In this document: piece by piece, positions 21,761 to 33,192 of the stretch
Numbering within the stretch: position 1 is the stretch's first letter
Layout: the number at the start of each line of letters is the position of its first letter
Assembly (NCBI GenBank): GCA_037953625.1
Contig: CM075652.1
Span: 70,399,501 to 70,463,500, forward strand
Reading direction: 5' to 3'
Origin: Crotalaria pallida
Taxonomy: Eukaryota; Streptophyta; Magnoliopsida; Fabales; Fabaceae
Length of the DNA: 64,000 nt
The notes under the pieces: generated by a model
Told to the model about the DNA's origin: nothing
The model's database searches: none
Seen by the model: only the letters and a program-made list of their open reading frames with translations
Position numbers and translations under genes: made by a program

Positions 21761-23324
21761 TTCTTTTTCTGTTCCTTTTTCTTTCTTTTTCTCTTTCTCT
21801 TTCTTTTGCTTAATCATATATTCTTTCTTTTCTTTTAGTTCCAACATTATTCTCTTTCCTCTCATTTCTTTATTTAGCGGCTTATTAATACATTATTTAT
21901 TTTCCTATATTCACAGATTTCTCTCTCTTTCTTTTCTTTTCCTTCTTCTACTTATTAATTATCCTACTTATAACTCACTCTACTTAGCTTTAGCATATTC
22001 GTTATATTTTAAATTCTCATTTCTAATTCTTAATTTATTTCTATGATTCCTCATTCTCCCACACTACTACTTACTGTTTATTCCCATTTCATTAATTTCC
22101 ACTTTATTTGACTATTCCATTTAACTTAACTTAGTATTTATATCCTTTTACCACATTCTATTTAAGTTCCCTAACAACTTAATCTCTCCTTGCTTTAGTA
22201 TCTCTTTATCATTTTCTTTTATCTATTTCCTATTTTAGTTTACATTTAACTACTTAACCTTCTTTTTCTTGTTCCCTTTTTACTTATCGTATTCGCATTT
22301 TAAATTCCTCCTTTCCCTTACTTTTAATTTAATAGCTCTCCTTGCCTAACACAATTATTCTTTATTCTTTTACTCTCACGTTTCGTTGGTTCTCCCTAAC
22401 TAATTCCTATTTACCTCCCTTTACCCTTCGGGTACTATTATACTGATTATCTTTTAATTCGTTAGCTTCCACTCTCTCCTTTGCCTATTTCGTTTACCCT
22501 TTCGTCCTTTCACTTCCCCTATGGCTTTTACTTTATGAATTCCCACATTTCGTTTTATATTAATTATTTTAATATCCTTAAATACGCTCATCCACTCCAA
22601 GCTTTATTCTACGCACATACATTTTTTTCCCTAGGGTGTGGTTTCTCGTCATAATTTCTATTTATTTTATCTATATCAACGGGGTACCCTAAGGTTCATT
22701 AACATACTTTTAATTTCTCTATTCCTAGCTACCACTATATAATCCTAGAATTTACTTCTTAAGCAAAGGTAACGCGAACCCTCTTACCTCGGGCTTTTTA
22801 AAATAGAACCTGGATTTTAGCTCGGCGACGATGACGGCGTCGGTGTTGCTCCTCGTTGGCGGGGACGATTGCGGCTGGACCGAGGCAAGAGCTTCGAGCT
22901 TCGAGGTTCCCGACACGAGCCCGGCACGATCACGGGTCGATAACAGCGCCGGTGACGTTCGAGGAGAGAGAGAAAGCTCGTGGGTGAGAGAGAGAGGGGT
23001 TTTGATGGTGGTGATGGGGGATAGTGATGGTGGCTAGTGGTGGAGGTGGCGGTGGCGGCCTTGGTGGCGGCGGCCGTGGTGGCAAGGAGGTGGAGAGAGA
23101 AAGAGGGAGAGAGAGAGAGCTAAGTGAGAGAAAGAGAGAGAAAGCAAGAGAGGGAGAGAGAGGCTGGCCGTGTGGGAAGGAGGAGGGAACCACGGTGGTG
23201 GCGGCTTTGGGGCGGAGATGGTGGCGGTCGGAGTCGGAGGAGGGAGGGAGATCGGAGGGAGAGAGAAAAAGGGGTTGGAATGGGGGTTTCGACCCCCAAA
23301 ACACGTTTTTAAAGTTGCAGACCG

Positions 23325-23495
23325 CAAAATACTCGAGTGTTTCTGTAAACACTTGAGTGTTTCTGTCAATACTCGAGTGTTTATGTAAATACTCGAGTAT
23401 TTTGACCCAAAATACTCGAGTATTTTGACCCAAAATACTCGAGTATTTTGACCCAAAATACTCGAGTATTTCCCGAAATACTCGAGTATAATGAT
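23325..23495. repeat. Array of ACTCGAGT palindromes in gypsy solo LTR
   Basis: Seven exact ACTCGAGT and one variant (ACTTGAGT) in about 165 bp, usually as AATACTCGAGTATTTTGACC. The same octamer is clustered in the complete Sirevirus at 49308-58867, which belongs to a different superfamily. In LTR sense the array lies directly downstream of the conserved CCGACGGT block and upstream of a TTTAAAAAC sequence and a CT-rich leader. Confidence 0.88.
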
Positions 23496-23893
23496 CAGAC
23501 ACTGCTAGTTTGCTTTTCTATTTTTCAGCTATTTTCTCCCAACTTCAAATAGCCATAACTTCTTCGTTCACCGTCGGATCTTGCTCAAATTTGACGAGCA
23601 TCTTCCTAAAAATCATACCTTCATATCCAACGATGGGAATTGTATTTTAAGTATTAAATCTTTTATTTTGAATTTCCCAAGTTAGCGAATTTAAAACACC
23701 GAAAACACCGCTTTTAACCCTCGTTTGGTCTTCTTTAAATTCGCTTTTCGATGCCAATGCTCCTTGACTCCTTTATGACACTCAAAAAATTCCTAATCCA
23801 TCATTTTAAATCCCTTTTAGGATAATTCTTATTTCAAAATCTTATTATTATTCTAATTATTATTAGAATTAAAATTCGGGATGTTACAGGGTC

Positions 23894-24079
23894 CACGGTG
23901 GCATAGTCAGCCAGTGTCTTCCTAGCCGGAGTCGTGGTGTCTTGCTCAGTTCGATCAATCATCTTCCTTTTTTTCTCTTTCCTTTCTTTCCTTGCTTGCT
24001 TTTTCCTCCACTTTGGACTCAGCTCCAAGTCGGGGTCAAAATGCAACGCCTCACGGTTTCGTGCAGAACGCAAAAGCAT
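23894..24079 (-). pseudogene. Athila-like gag N-terminus, cut off
   Basis: The minus-strand frame starting at 24079 reads MLLRSARNREALHFDPDLEL, a Lys/Arg-rich stretch, then TPARKTLADYATVDP, the typical start of Athila-type gag. It is interrupted at the TSD of the solo LTR and resumes at 20788. Its start lies about 140 bp from the tRNA-Asp PBS, as expected for a first ORF. Confidence 0.7.
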
Positions 24080-24215
24080 AAAAGAGGGTTAAGCAGCACC
24101 CGTTAAGAAAAGAAAAATAAGAAAAGGAAAAAATAAAAATAAAATAAAAACTAAAAAAAATAAATTCTACTAAAAACTACTACAAAGTACCAAAAATAAA
24201 TTAAATAAATTCTAG

Positions 24216-24233
24216 TCCCCGGCAACGGCGCCA
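24216..24233 (-). other. Primer-binding site of element B (tRNA-Asp)
   Basis: The plus strand reads TCCCCGGCAACGGCGCCA, identical to the 3' end of plant tRNA-Asp, so the minus-strand RNA would pair with that tRNA. Six bases separate it from the 5' LTR. This fixes the orientation of element B. Confidence 0.9.
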
Positions 24234-24239
24234 AAAACT

Positions 24240-25550
24240 TGTTCACTCAGTGGCAAGTATACCATATCGGATAGTAATATAGTCTAGGAAGACCAGATAT
24301 CGTTCCCACAGGGACTACGAGTTATTTAACTTATTTCTACCTAAGAGTAATTAAAAGTAAAATCTAGTAAAATTTCAGAATTAAATAAATTAATTAAAAA
24401 GGTTATTTTACTGCTGGAAAATAAATAAGAACAATTAACAATGGGTGAATGGTGGTTAGGAGCTAGTTTCATTGAATGTTTCACTTATTTAATATAAATC
24501 AATGTTTCCCATTTAAATCAAGAACTAATTCAGAAAATTAGTAATTCCCAAATTCCTCTAATGAAATTACTGTTTATTATCCAATTTGATAAATCCTAAT
24601 TCCTTAGAAATTTAAACTATTGAACAACCATGATTAAGAACAGTGAATTATAAAAAGTTATATAATAATTCAAAAGTATTCCTACAAGTTGAATCCTTAT
24701 ATTGTTTAATTGCATGACCTATTTCAAATCCTAATTTTTCAATTCAGATCTAAAAATCCATAACATGAGTTGATCAAGTTCAAGCATAACAATAAAAACA
24801 CAATTAAACACTTGATTTAAAAACTGAAAAACATCAATTCATATAAATAAATTACACAAACAAATCCACCACGTTCCTAACACAATAGGGTTTAGTTACA
24901 CATCATAGAGAAGAAGAACAAATAAGAAAAGAAGTAATTCATTCCTAAATTACCACTAATCCTTGATCTGAATCTTCAGCCTTCAATGGATTCCTCCTCC
25001 GAATGCTCTCCAGAGAATGTAATCTCCCTCAAACTCAATACTAATCTCTAATAATGACTGCTAATGGCTGCCTAACCTAGTCCTAAAAACATAAATATAT
25101 ACATAGAAGACTAATCCTAGTAAAATCCTTCAGAAACACTCAGAAATTGGCCCAATTGGGCCTGCTCGTGCCTTGCGCGCCTGGGCGTATGAAGCAGCAC
25201 GCCTGGGCGTGCCTTATCTAATGACCGGGAAACACCGCTGCACGCGCGCCTGGGCGCGCCATCCACGCGCCTGGGCGTGCACAACTGGTTCCAACCCCGT
25301 TTTTCTCCATTCTTGCGCCTATTTCAAGGTCCTTTCATGCTCTTCTCAGCTCCAATGATATTTTCTCCAAATTCAGCTCCAAAAGCACCTGAAACATACC
25401 CAAAACGGATCAAAACGTTCAAAGGATCCTATACTACTAAAAATTCCTAAAACTAATACAAAATACCTATATTTACAAGAAAAACAAGCCAAAACCATAG
25501 TAAAAGGAAGTGATATTAAGCCCAAAACATCATATATTAGACCCAAATCA
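24240..25550 (-). repeat. 5' LTR of element B
   Basis: 1311 bp, TG...CA. It is the uninterrupted partner of 9979-13099 and preserves the empty Helitron site. It differs from the partner by scattered substitutions (for example GTGGCAAGTATACCATATC versus ...CCGGATC), so the insertion is not recent. It contains the CGCCTGGGCG cluster at 25170-25280. Confidence 0.9.
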
Positions 25551-25633
25551 CCCTTTTTTACTTAATTTATTATTTATTGGTCCCTTTCATAATAAGTCAC
25601 CTGTTCCTCACATGAGACACTAAATTTCTTACA

Positions 25634-26054
25634 TTCTCCCACTTGGCTCATGTGACATTAACCAACGTTATGAACTAATAAATAACTTAATTAAATTAAA
25701 TTGACATAATGCGCATTGATAGAGCTAGATAGTTCTATACATTGAATACATCATAAATCATAATTAAGAATTATAACTAATATGAGTCATGACGATTGTG
25801 CATCACTAAATCGACGCAGTCTCTTCCATGTACCACAAATTAGTCATTTTCCTTAACATGACCACTAATTGAGAAGTACTTAATTGGTCCAACAATAATG
25901 TATTTCTTATAAAGACAAAACCTGTTATCACAATAATCCAAACTCATTCATGTATACACTCGGAAAAACAGGTAAAGCAGAAACATGTTCATTCATAAGC
26001 TTAAGGTGTCGTAATTCATAAGGATAAACAAATTAAACATCATCATAATATACA
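25634..26054 (-). other. 3' non-coding part of copia A
   Basis: It lies between the RNase H stop and the 3' LTR. It begins with the PPT-like sequence (minus strand AAGTGGGAGAA) against the LTR. No gene is seen in it. Confidence 0.6.
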
Positions 26055-27569
26055 CTAAAGATACTTGCTAACAATACCCATACTTTCAACATGTTCATTA
26101 AATATTTTGGGCAGTAATCCCTTTGTCAAAGGGTCAGCAATCATACGGTCGGTGCTAATATGATCTATTGACACTATTTGTTTATGCATTTCTTCTTTAA
26201 CGGCAAGGTATTTCATCTCTATATGTTTAGCACCCTTGGAATACTTGTCGTTTTTAGAAAAGAAGACAACTGCGAAGTTATCACAGTAAATTTTCAGCGG
26301 CTTGGCAATGCTGTCGACGATTCCAAGTCCTGAAATGAAGTTCCACAACCATTTACCCTGAACCATAGCCTCAAAGCATGCCACAAATTCAGCTTCCATT
26401 GTGGAAGTAGCAATGACCTTCTGCTTCGCACTCATCCATGATATCGCTCCTCCAACTAAAAGATACACATAACCAGATGTAGATTTTCTTGTATCTATAC
26501 AGCCAGCAAAATCAGAATCTGTATATCCCACAACCTCAAGATGATCGGATCTCTTATAAGTAAGCATGTGATCCTTTGTTCCTTGCAAGTATCGTAAGAC
26601 TTTCTTTGCAGCCTTCCAATGATCCAATCCTGGATTACTCTGATATCTCCCCAACACACCAACTACAAAACTAATATCAAGTCTCACACACATTTGAGCA
26701 TACATTAAACTCCCAATGGTAGATGCATAAGGAATTGCTTCCATCTGTTTCCGTTCCAAATCATTATTTGGACATTGCATGAGATTAAATTTATCTCCTT
26801 TCTGAATTGGAACAGAAGATGCAGAGCATTTGTCCATTCTAAATCTTTCTAGAACTTTATTAATATAAGCCTTTTGTGACAAGCCTAACAGTCCCTGTGA
26901 TCTATCACAGAATATTTCTATTCCAATCACATAGCTTGCCTCGCCCATATCCTTCATTTCAAAATTGCTAGATAGAAATTTCTTAGTCTCACTTAATAGA
27001 CCAAGATCATTAGTTGCAAGCAAGATGTCATCAACATACAGAATTAGAAAGATAAATTTGCTCCCACTAACCTTTAGATATATACATCGATCAACGATGT
27101 TTTCCTTAAATCCAAAAGACACAACAGTATCATTGAACTTGAGATACCATTGTCGGGAGGCTTTCTTGAGTCCGTATATTGACTTCTTAAGTTTACTCAC
27201 CATATGTTCTTTCCCCTTAATTGAAAAACCTATTGGTTGACTCATATAAACATTTTCTTCTAAATTCCCATTTAGAAAGGCAGTTTTCACATCCATTTGG
27301 TGCAGCTCTAAATCATAATGAGCTACCAATGCCATGATTATCCTGATAGAATCTTTCTTGGAATCTGGTGAAAACGTTTCCTTATAATCAATGCCATCTT
27401 TTTGAGTAAAACCTTTGGCAACATGTCGGGCCTTGTAACGTTCGATATTGCCAAGAGAGTCGCACTTAGTCTTATAGACCCATTTACATCCAACTTTCTT
27501 GCACCCTTCAGGCAATTCCACAAGGTCCCATACATCATTTTGTTCCATTGATTTAAGCTCATCTTTCAT
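26055..27569 (-). CDS. Copia A reverse transcriptase-RNase H part of pol
   Basis: A 504-codon open frame on the minus strand. The N-terminal part has the RVT_2 start (NDVWDLVELPEG, KWVYKTKCDSLGNIERYKAR, AKGFTQKDGIDYKETFSP, LHQMDVKTAFLNG). The RT active site is intact as YVDDILLATND. It is followed by MGEASYVIGIEI and the RNase H region (YTDSDFAGCIDTRKSTSGYV, TSTMEAEFVACFEA, CDNFAVVFFSKND, KHIEMKYLAVKEE). Its product would copy the element RNA to DNA. The first Met is not a native start: the frame is the downstream part of pol, cut from integrase by stops and shifts in 27570-28108. It is thus the longest surviving piece of a dead pol. Confidence 0.85.
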   Translation of the reverse strand: MKDELKSMEQNDVWDLVELPEGCKKVGCKWVYKTKCDSLGNIERYKARHVAKGFTQKDGIDYKETFSPDSKKDSIRIIMALVAHYDLELHQMDVKTAFLNGNLEENVYMSQPIGFSIKGKEHMVSKLKKSIYGLKKASRQWYLKFNDTVVSFGFKENIVDRCIYLKVSGSKFIFLILYVDDILLATNDLGLLSETKKFLSSNFEMKDMGEASYVIGIEIFCDRSQGLLGLSQKAYINKVLERFRMDKCSASSVPIQKGDKFNLMQCPNNDLERKQMEAIPYASTIGSLMYAQMCVRLDISFVVGVLGRYQSNPGLDHWKAAKKVLRYLQGTKDHMLTYKRSDHLEVVGYTDSDFAGCIDTRKSTSGYVYLLVGGAISWMSAKQKVIATSTMEAEFVACFEAMVQGKWLWNFISGLGIVDSIAKPLKIYCDNFAVVFFSKNDKYSKGAKHIEMKYLAVKEEMHKQIVSIDHISTDRMIADPLTKGLLPKIFNEHVESMGIVSKYL

Positions 27570-28108
27570 AGCATCTAACCATTTCTCAGAATTCTCACAA
27601 TTAATGGCATCTGAAAATGAAATTGGATCATTATCAATTCCTAAGTCTTCTTCTTACTCTTGTAGATACACCATATAATCGTTCGAAATAGCAGGTCTTC
27701 AATCTTTTTGAGATCTTCTTAATGCTACTTCTTGTGGTTGTTCTACTAAAGGTTCATTGTCAACCTGAGGGTCAATAGTTTGTTGTTCTTCTTGATTGTT
27801 TTGAGGTTCAACAACATGAGGAACAACAATTGTGGAAGTCGAAGTTCAAGCTATAGGAACTTGCATTCTAATTTCCTTAATCCCCACATTTCTTGGAGTT
27901 CCACTCCCACTAGTTTCACCATTCTCAATGAACCGAGCATTTCCAGATTCAACTATTCTTATACTATGGGTAGGACAATAAAATATGTACCCTTTAGACT
28001 TTTTTGGTTAACCAATGAAAAATCCACTGATTGTTCTTGCATCCAATTTTTTTTCTTGCGGGTTATACACTCTTACTTCTGCTTGGCAACCCCAAACATG
28101 CAGGTGCC

Positions 28109-29048
28109 TTAAACTAGGTTTCCTACCTGTCCACAGTTCAAAAGGGGTCTTTGGAACTGGCTTACTAGGAACCTATTCAATAAGTACATCGTAGTTTTCA
28201 AAGCATACATGCACAATGATTTAGGTACACAAGATTTATTTAACATGCTCCTAACCATATCCAATAAGGTTCGGTTACGCCTTTCTGATAAACCATTTTG
28301 TTCTGGTGTACCTGGCATAGTTTATTGAACACAAATACAACGCTTCTCAAGGAATTTAGCAAATGGACCCTGGCATTGTTTATTGAACACAAATACAACG
28401 CTTCTCAAGGAATTTAGCAAATGGACCAGGGTGTTTTCCGGATTCATCATATCTTCCATAATACTCACCACCTCTATCTGATTTGACAATCTTCACCTTT
28501 CTTTCTAATTGTCTCTCAACTTCATTTACAAAAATTTCTAACACATTTACTGCTTGATATTTCTCATACAGTAAATAGATATACCCATAACGTGAATAAT
28601 CGTCAATAAAAGTGATGAAGTACTTTTCTTTATTGAAAGAACTAACATTAAAAGGTCCACATATATCAGTGTGTATAATTTCAAGAAGTTGGGTGCTTCT
28701 AGTGGCACCTTTCTTCGTGTGCTTTGTTAACTTTCCTTTGATACATGGCACACAAATAAGAAGATCAGTAAAATCCAAATATGGAAGAATACCATTACGT
28801 ATCAACCTTTCCATTCTTGCTTTGGAAATATGACCTAAACGATTATGCCACAAGAAAGCAGAACGTTCATTCACTAAACTACGCTTAGTGCCAACATTAT
28901 GATGCAAGGTCATAAGAGTTTCAACATACAAACTATCAAGATTTAATTTATAAAAACCATAACAAAGCATACCAGATCCAATCATAAAAGTTCTTATACA
29001 AACTGAAACAACCATTACCAAACCTAAAAGAGTATCCAACAACATCAA
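28109..29048 (-). pseudogene. Copia A integrase, broken by a 58 bp duplication
   Basis: Frame 29048-28380 holds the pre-integrase zinc motif (LWHNRLGHISKARMERLI, then CVPCIKGK) and the catalytic core: IIHTDICGPF, FIDDYSRYGYIYLLYEK, SDRGGEYYGRYDE. Frame 28318-28109 holds MPGTPEQNGLSERRNRTLLD with the third acidic residue. Between them a 58 bp tandem duplication (28313-28370 and 28371-28428) shifts the frame because 58 is not a multiple of three. All three DDE residues can be seen, but no single protein contains them. Further stops follow in 27570-28108. Confidence 0.82.
28313..28428. repeat. 58 bp tandem duplication in integrase
   Basis: Two adjacent nearly identical copies start TGGCATAGTTTATTGAAC and TGGCATTGTTTATTGAAC and end near AAATGGACC. 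The duplication is local to this copy of the element and frameshifts pol. Confidence 0.92.
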
Positions 29049-30153
29049 GTTTAGATACAGAAACTAAATTCCTAGAAATATTAAGTACATAAAGAGTTTC
29101 AAACAAATCCAAATGATGTCCAGTGTCCAAGATTAAACGATAAGTCACGACAACTTCAACCGGAACCTTCACTCTATTCCCCATGAAAACAAACTTCTCA
29201 TTTGGGTTTATGGTTTGGATCGTAAGAAATCCCCGCATCGTATTAGAAACATGAGTTGTGCATCCAGAATCTATCCACCACGAATTATGTGGCACTTCAG
29301 TTAAATTTGATTCGAAACATACATAATAAGCATTTAACTTACCTTTCTTTTCGAACCAACTCTTACGTTTTGGGTAATCCTTCTGGAAGTGTCCAGGCTT
29401 TCCACAGAAATGACATTTATCATTTCTTTTTTCTTTCTTCTGGATTTTGACAGACGAATCATTAATCTTTAGTTGTCCTTTGGCCTTTTCCTTTCCCTTT
29501 CCATGTTTCTTTCCTTCCTTCTTTCTAGCTACTTGATGATTGACATAGTGAATGGAGTGACTTCCTTGATTCTTAATCCGAGTTTCCTCCTGAACTAGCA
29601 TACTATTCAATTCATGAACATTCCATTTATATTTTATGGTGTTATAGTTCATTTGGAAAGGACCATACTCAAACGGTAACAAGTTCAGAATGAACTGCAC
29701 AAGGAAATTCTCATCAACCTCGATTCCTAAAGACTTAAGTCTTGCTGCAATATTTGTCATTTCAATGACATGCTCATGCATAGTATGAGAATCATCAAAC
29801 TTCATTGTGGTTAAGGTACTCATCAACGTCCCAGCAAGAGACTTATCAGCAGTTTGGGAGTGCTCTTCCACAAATTTCATAAATTCTTTGGCACTTTCAG
29901 TCTTGAGAAGAGCAAACTTGATATTATTTGCTACACTCATTCGCATAAACATTAAGCCTAATCTGTTTGACTTTTCCCAAACTTTATAATAGGCTTTCTT
30001 TTCATTGCTACTCTCATCAGTAATAGCAGCAGGTTTCTCAGTTTGGAGTGCTTGATCAAGGTCCATTAGACCAAGATGAAAAAGAACTTGCTCACTCCAA
30101 TAAGAGAAATTAAGCCCATTAAATACTGGAACAGACATAGCAAGCGAGTGCAA
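28948..30153 (-). CDS. Copia A gag-protease frame
   Basis: A 401-codon frame. It opens MHSLAMSVPVFNGLNFSYWS, the usual copia gag start, followed by the UBN2-type gag core (SLAGTLMSTLTTMKFDD, NFLVQFILNLLPFEYGPF, WNVHELNSMLVQEETRI), a Lys-rich linker and a zinc knuckle CHFCGKPGHFQKDY. In the knuckle the last Cys is replaced by Tyr, so zinc binding is probably impaired. The aspartic protease active site follows (WWIDSGCTTHVSN). The frame ends in the protease region, overlapping the integrase frame by about 100 bp in another frame, which suggests a frameshift in a once continuous gag-pol. The role of gag is packaging of element RNA in cytoplasmic particles. Confidence 0.82.
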   Translation of the reverse strand: MHSLAMSVPVFNGLNFSYWSEQVLFHLGLMDLDQALQTEKPAAITDESSNEKKAYYKVWEKSNRLGLMFMRMSVANNIKFALLKTESAKEFMKFVEEHSQTADKSLAGTLMSTLTTMKFDDSHTMHEHVIEMTNIAARLKSLGIEVDENFLVQFILNLLPFEYGPFQMNYNTIKYKWNVHELNSMLVQEETRIKNQGSHSIHYVNHQVARKKEGKKHGKGKEKAKGQLKINDSSVKIQKKEKRNDKCHFCGKPGHFQKDYPKRKSWFEKKGKLNAYYVCFESNLTEVPHNSWWIDSGCTTHVSNTMRGFLTIQTINPNEKFVFMGNRVKVPVEVVVTYRLILDTGHHLDLFETLYVLNISRNLVSVSKLDVVGYSFRFGNGCFSLYKNFYDWIWYALLWFL

Positions 30154-30940
30154 CGAAGTAGGGGCAGATACTGTAATTTAACACATGCATTTCATTAATA
30201 CTTTGAGACATAAAATAACATAACATACATATTCTAATAACTAAAATTACTTAACATTCTATGTATATTATTGTTCTCCTTTGCGTGACCATCAATATAC
30301 AATAACAAAAATTGATGCTAATAAACTTAACGTTGCTAGGCAATTATATATACACTAACTAGCAATATTCATATTCTTTGGATATATAAATAAAACTAAT
30401 AATGCACATAAATTTCCAACAATTATGCTCATAGATTATAATAACAATTAATCAACCTTTGGGTGATACATAATTGTTTTATAACAATGAACTTCAATTT
30501 ACCCACAAACCAATAATTGTCATATTTTGTTTAGCATCCATTCCATGGGCAATTGAAATTACACATCATGAATTTAGAATTAAATAACTTAATGATTTGA
30601 CCTCTTTGGTGATTAACTAATCCATACAATAATTCTAAATTCTGATTTTTCATAATACTCATGGACTATCACTTTAATATGCTTCATATTCATAAAACAT
30701 ACTATAATTCTAACACTTTATTATGCAATTCATTTACAGTCTACTGTTTGCCTTATCAGTATCAATCATCACATGCAATAATATATATTCAATTCATACT
30801 AAGGCACTGGGCACAAGAGATATAGGCATATATTCATTTAATTAGTGTAAACACCATTCTTGGTAATAGATTGCGCACGGGCCAGAGGACTTGATACGGA
30901 TTTGCCACACACACACAAATATATATACATATATATATTT
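30154..30940 (-). other. 5' leader of copia A
   Basis: AT-rich and without a supported gene. It lies upstream of gag on the minus strand and continues at 31710-31821 and 32918-33174 around two inserted DNA elements. Confidence 0.55.
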
Positions 30941-31700
30941 GGCTTATTTATGGTTTTGGTCCCTATAAGTTGACCTCATTTTGAATTTAGTCCTTAAATC
31001 TTTTTTTGACCTTGAATGGTCCTTAAATCTTTTTAAATTTTGTTTTTAGTCCTTAAAACTTTTTTTGACCTTGAATGGTCCTTAAAAATTTTTAAATTTT
31101 GTTTTTACTCCTTCTGTTTGTCTTCTTCCGTCATCTGCTGACATGGCAAACGGTGTGCCATGTCAGCCCTTATATTGACTGCCAACGATGCATCTGATGT
31201 GGACCTCCCACTCATGTGAGCAGGAACCGAGCATGAACCGAGCATGAGCCGAGCATTAACCGTGCATGAGATATCGACCGAGTACGATGCAATTGGTAAC
31301 GACATAGCTTGGTTTGTGCTCAGTTCATAGTACTCGGTTCGTGCTCGGTCGATATCTCCCCTCGGTTTGGCAAGTCATGCTCGGTTCATGATCGGTTAAT
31401 GCTTGGTTCCTGCTCGGTTCCTGCTCACATGAGTAGGAGGTCCACATCAGATGCATCGTTGGCAGTCAATGTAAGGGCTGACATGGCACACCATTTGCCA
31501 TGTCAGCAGATGACGGAAGAAGACAAACAGAAGGACTAAAAACAAAATTTAAGATTTAAGCACCATTCAAGGTCAAAAAAAGATTTAAGGACTAAAAACA
31601 AAATTTAAAAAGATTTAAGGACCATTCAAGGTCAAAAAAAGATTTAAGGGCTAAATTCAAAACGAGGTCAACTTATAGGGACCAAAACCATAATTAAGCC
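30941..31700. mobile_element. Foldback element, Mutator-like (long TIRs)
   Basis: The 760 bp element is almost wholly two inverted arms of about 340 bp around a short centre near 31290-31310. Ends are GGCTTATTTATGGTTTTGG and its complement, CCAAAACCATAATTAAGCC. The flanks TATATATTT (30932-30940) and TATATACTT (31701-31709) match at 8 of 9 positions, fitting the 9 bp TSD of Mutator-like elements. The centre repeats GCTCGGT many times. No transposase is encoded. The frames in both arms are mirror images and not genes. Confidence 0.75.
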
Positions 31701-31821
31701 TATATACTTTATGCATTAGACATTCTATACAGGAGCACTTGCTATCTAGTTTCCTATAGTGTTCGCGATTTGGAAATTTTGCAAAACCACTGTGCACGAA
31801 TTGGAAAAACATAACATTCAC

Positions 31822-32909
31822 TAGCATTGGTAATTTGGGCCAATGGACGGGCATGGGCCGGGCAATTGTGGGCTTTACATTTTTGCGGGCAGGCATGGGC
31901 GACCCTAATTGAGTTTAGGGCGAAAAATCTAGGCCCTGCCCGCCCATGTTTTTTGCGGGCGGGGATGCGGGCCACCCAATTTTTTTGTTTCAGCTTCAAC
32001 ATGTTCTACAAAATGGGTGAATCAGAGATTAAAGTAATAATAATTAGGTGTGTCATTTGTTTTAGCTTCAACATGTTCGAATCTAACACCCATATATACA
32101 AAATAAAAAAAATAATAATCACCCAATCAGCAAAATAAATCAGAAACTAAAGTAAAATAAATTACCAAAAACAATATTACATAATCAAAAATTTAGAATT
32201 AAAAAAGGGAAAAAAATTTGAAACTCACAGAGGAGGAAGTGACAAAGTTAGAACCAAGAATCCATAAACTTTGCAATCTTTGAAGCTCACCGGTTTGCAG
32301 CAACCAATGAAGCATTGACCAGCAGCTACCGCCGAACGACCAGCCTGTCCAGCCACGACCAGTGACCAGCAACAACCGAACCACGAGCGAATCGGAGCAG
32401 CGAACCACGAGCCAGCAGCAACCGAACCATGAGTCCACGAGCGAAGACCAGCGAACCACGATCGCGATTCCGCGAAGACCAGCGAACCACGAGCCACCAG
32501 CAACAAGCCCACGGCCGCGATGACCAGCAAACCACGAAGTGAGCATAGCAGCGACGCAACAACAGTGAGGCCGGAGGAAGGACCGAAGGAGTGAAAGAGA
32601 GGGAAAAATAGAAAACCTAATTTGTGAAAGAGACTGAAAGAGGAGGCAGTGTCCTTTCTCCTAATTCGTGTGAAGTAAAACAGGTTTTGGGCCATTCTAT
32701 TTGGTTGGGCCAAGGAAAACAGGCTTTTTTGAAATAGCCAGCGGGAGGCCCTAAAATGCCTGTAAAAATAACGGGCGGGCAAGCCATGCCCGCATTGAAG
32801 AATGGGCGAAAAATCTATGCCCCACCCTAATTGCCCGCATTGAAGAATGACCCGCATTGAAGAAGCGGGTCGGGCGCGTCCGCAGGCCTGGGCCTAATTG
32901 CCAATGCTA
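31822..32909. mobile_element. Non-autonomous hAT element
   Basis: The 1088 bp element has TIRs TAGCATTGGTAATTTGGGCC at the left and GGCCTAATTGCCAATGCTA at the right. A perfect 8 bp TSD, ACATTCAC, lies at 31814-31821 and 32910-32917. Subterminal regions repeat GCGGGC/GCCCGC words. No transposase is present. The inner part holds repeats of AACCACGAGC and CGAAGACCAGCGAACCACGA, which produce long but low-complexity frames (for example 32225-32857 on the minus strand) that I do not accept as genes. Confidence 0.9.
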
Positions 32910-33092
32910 ACATTCACTAAACAATGAGCACCTCATACATGGAACACGTACATAATTAATTTCTTAGAATACAATTAAAAGAAGAATTAATTGCCTCTCA
33001 CATTCGATAAAAATAATCAATCAATTCGTGACAGTTAGTACTCATATCATTATTTATCAAATTGCAGCGGAAAAATATATCATCACAGTGCT

Positions 33093-33192
33093 ATCAATGG
33101 AGAATCATGAATTCTATAACCTGGCTATCAATGGAGAATCATATATCATCAAGGGAGAATCATGAATTCCATAACCTGACTTTGATACCACA
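33093..33192 (-). other. PBS of copia A and local duplication
   Basis: PBS TGGTATCAAAGTCAGG (minus, 33175-33190) resembles the initiator tRNA-Met complement with differences after TGGTATCA. Just beyond it, GAGAATCATGAATTC and CTATCAATGGAGAATCAT are each present twice, a short local duplication. Confidence 0.6.

Larger units (their letters stand above)
20794..23888 (-). mobile_element. Large solo LTR, Ty3/gypsy type, with ACTCGAGT array
   Basis: The 3095 bp sequence starts TGTAACATCCTCAC and ends CGGGATGTTACA, with TSD GGGTC at 20789-20793 and 23889-23893, inside gag of element B. Orientation is taken as minus because its left end, reverse-complemented, resembles the right end of the LTRs of element D. 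A block of about 100 bp (23540-23645) also matches 38365-38465 of D, including TTTGAGCAAGATCCGACGGT. It has no internal region and no gene. A purine-rich GAGAGA block at about 22965-23280 lies next to the palindrome array. Open frames inside are low-complexity and rejected. Confidence 0.85.
9979..25550 (-). mobile_element. Athila-like Ty3/gypsy element B lacking RT and integrase
   Basis: It starts TGTTCACTC and ends CCCAAATCA, with TSD CCCTT at 9974-9978 and 25551-25555, inside the 3' LTR of element A. The 5' LTR is 24240-25550 (1311 bp). The 3' LTR is 9979-13099 and includes a Helitron of 1809 bp. The PBS at 24216-24233 equals the 3' end of tRNA-Asp (TCCCCGGCAACGGCGCCA on the plus strand), as used by Athila. 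PPT GTTTGGGGGAG lies at 13100-13110. Gag and protease remnants are present. RT, RNase H and integrase are absent, although the conserved post-integrase sequence remains at about 16628-16690. A broken 3' ORF follows. Confidence 0.88.

Noticed and set aside
22930..23502. Long overlapping frames on both strands
   Set aside because: They arise from GAGAGA/CT-rich and ACTCGAGT repeat DNA within a solo LTR; proteins are Pro/Ser or Arg/Glu low-complexity with no domain.
32225..32857. 210-codon minus-strand frame
   Set aside because: Lies inside a hAT element and translates repeated AACCACGAGC-type words in three frames; no recognisable domain.
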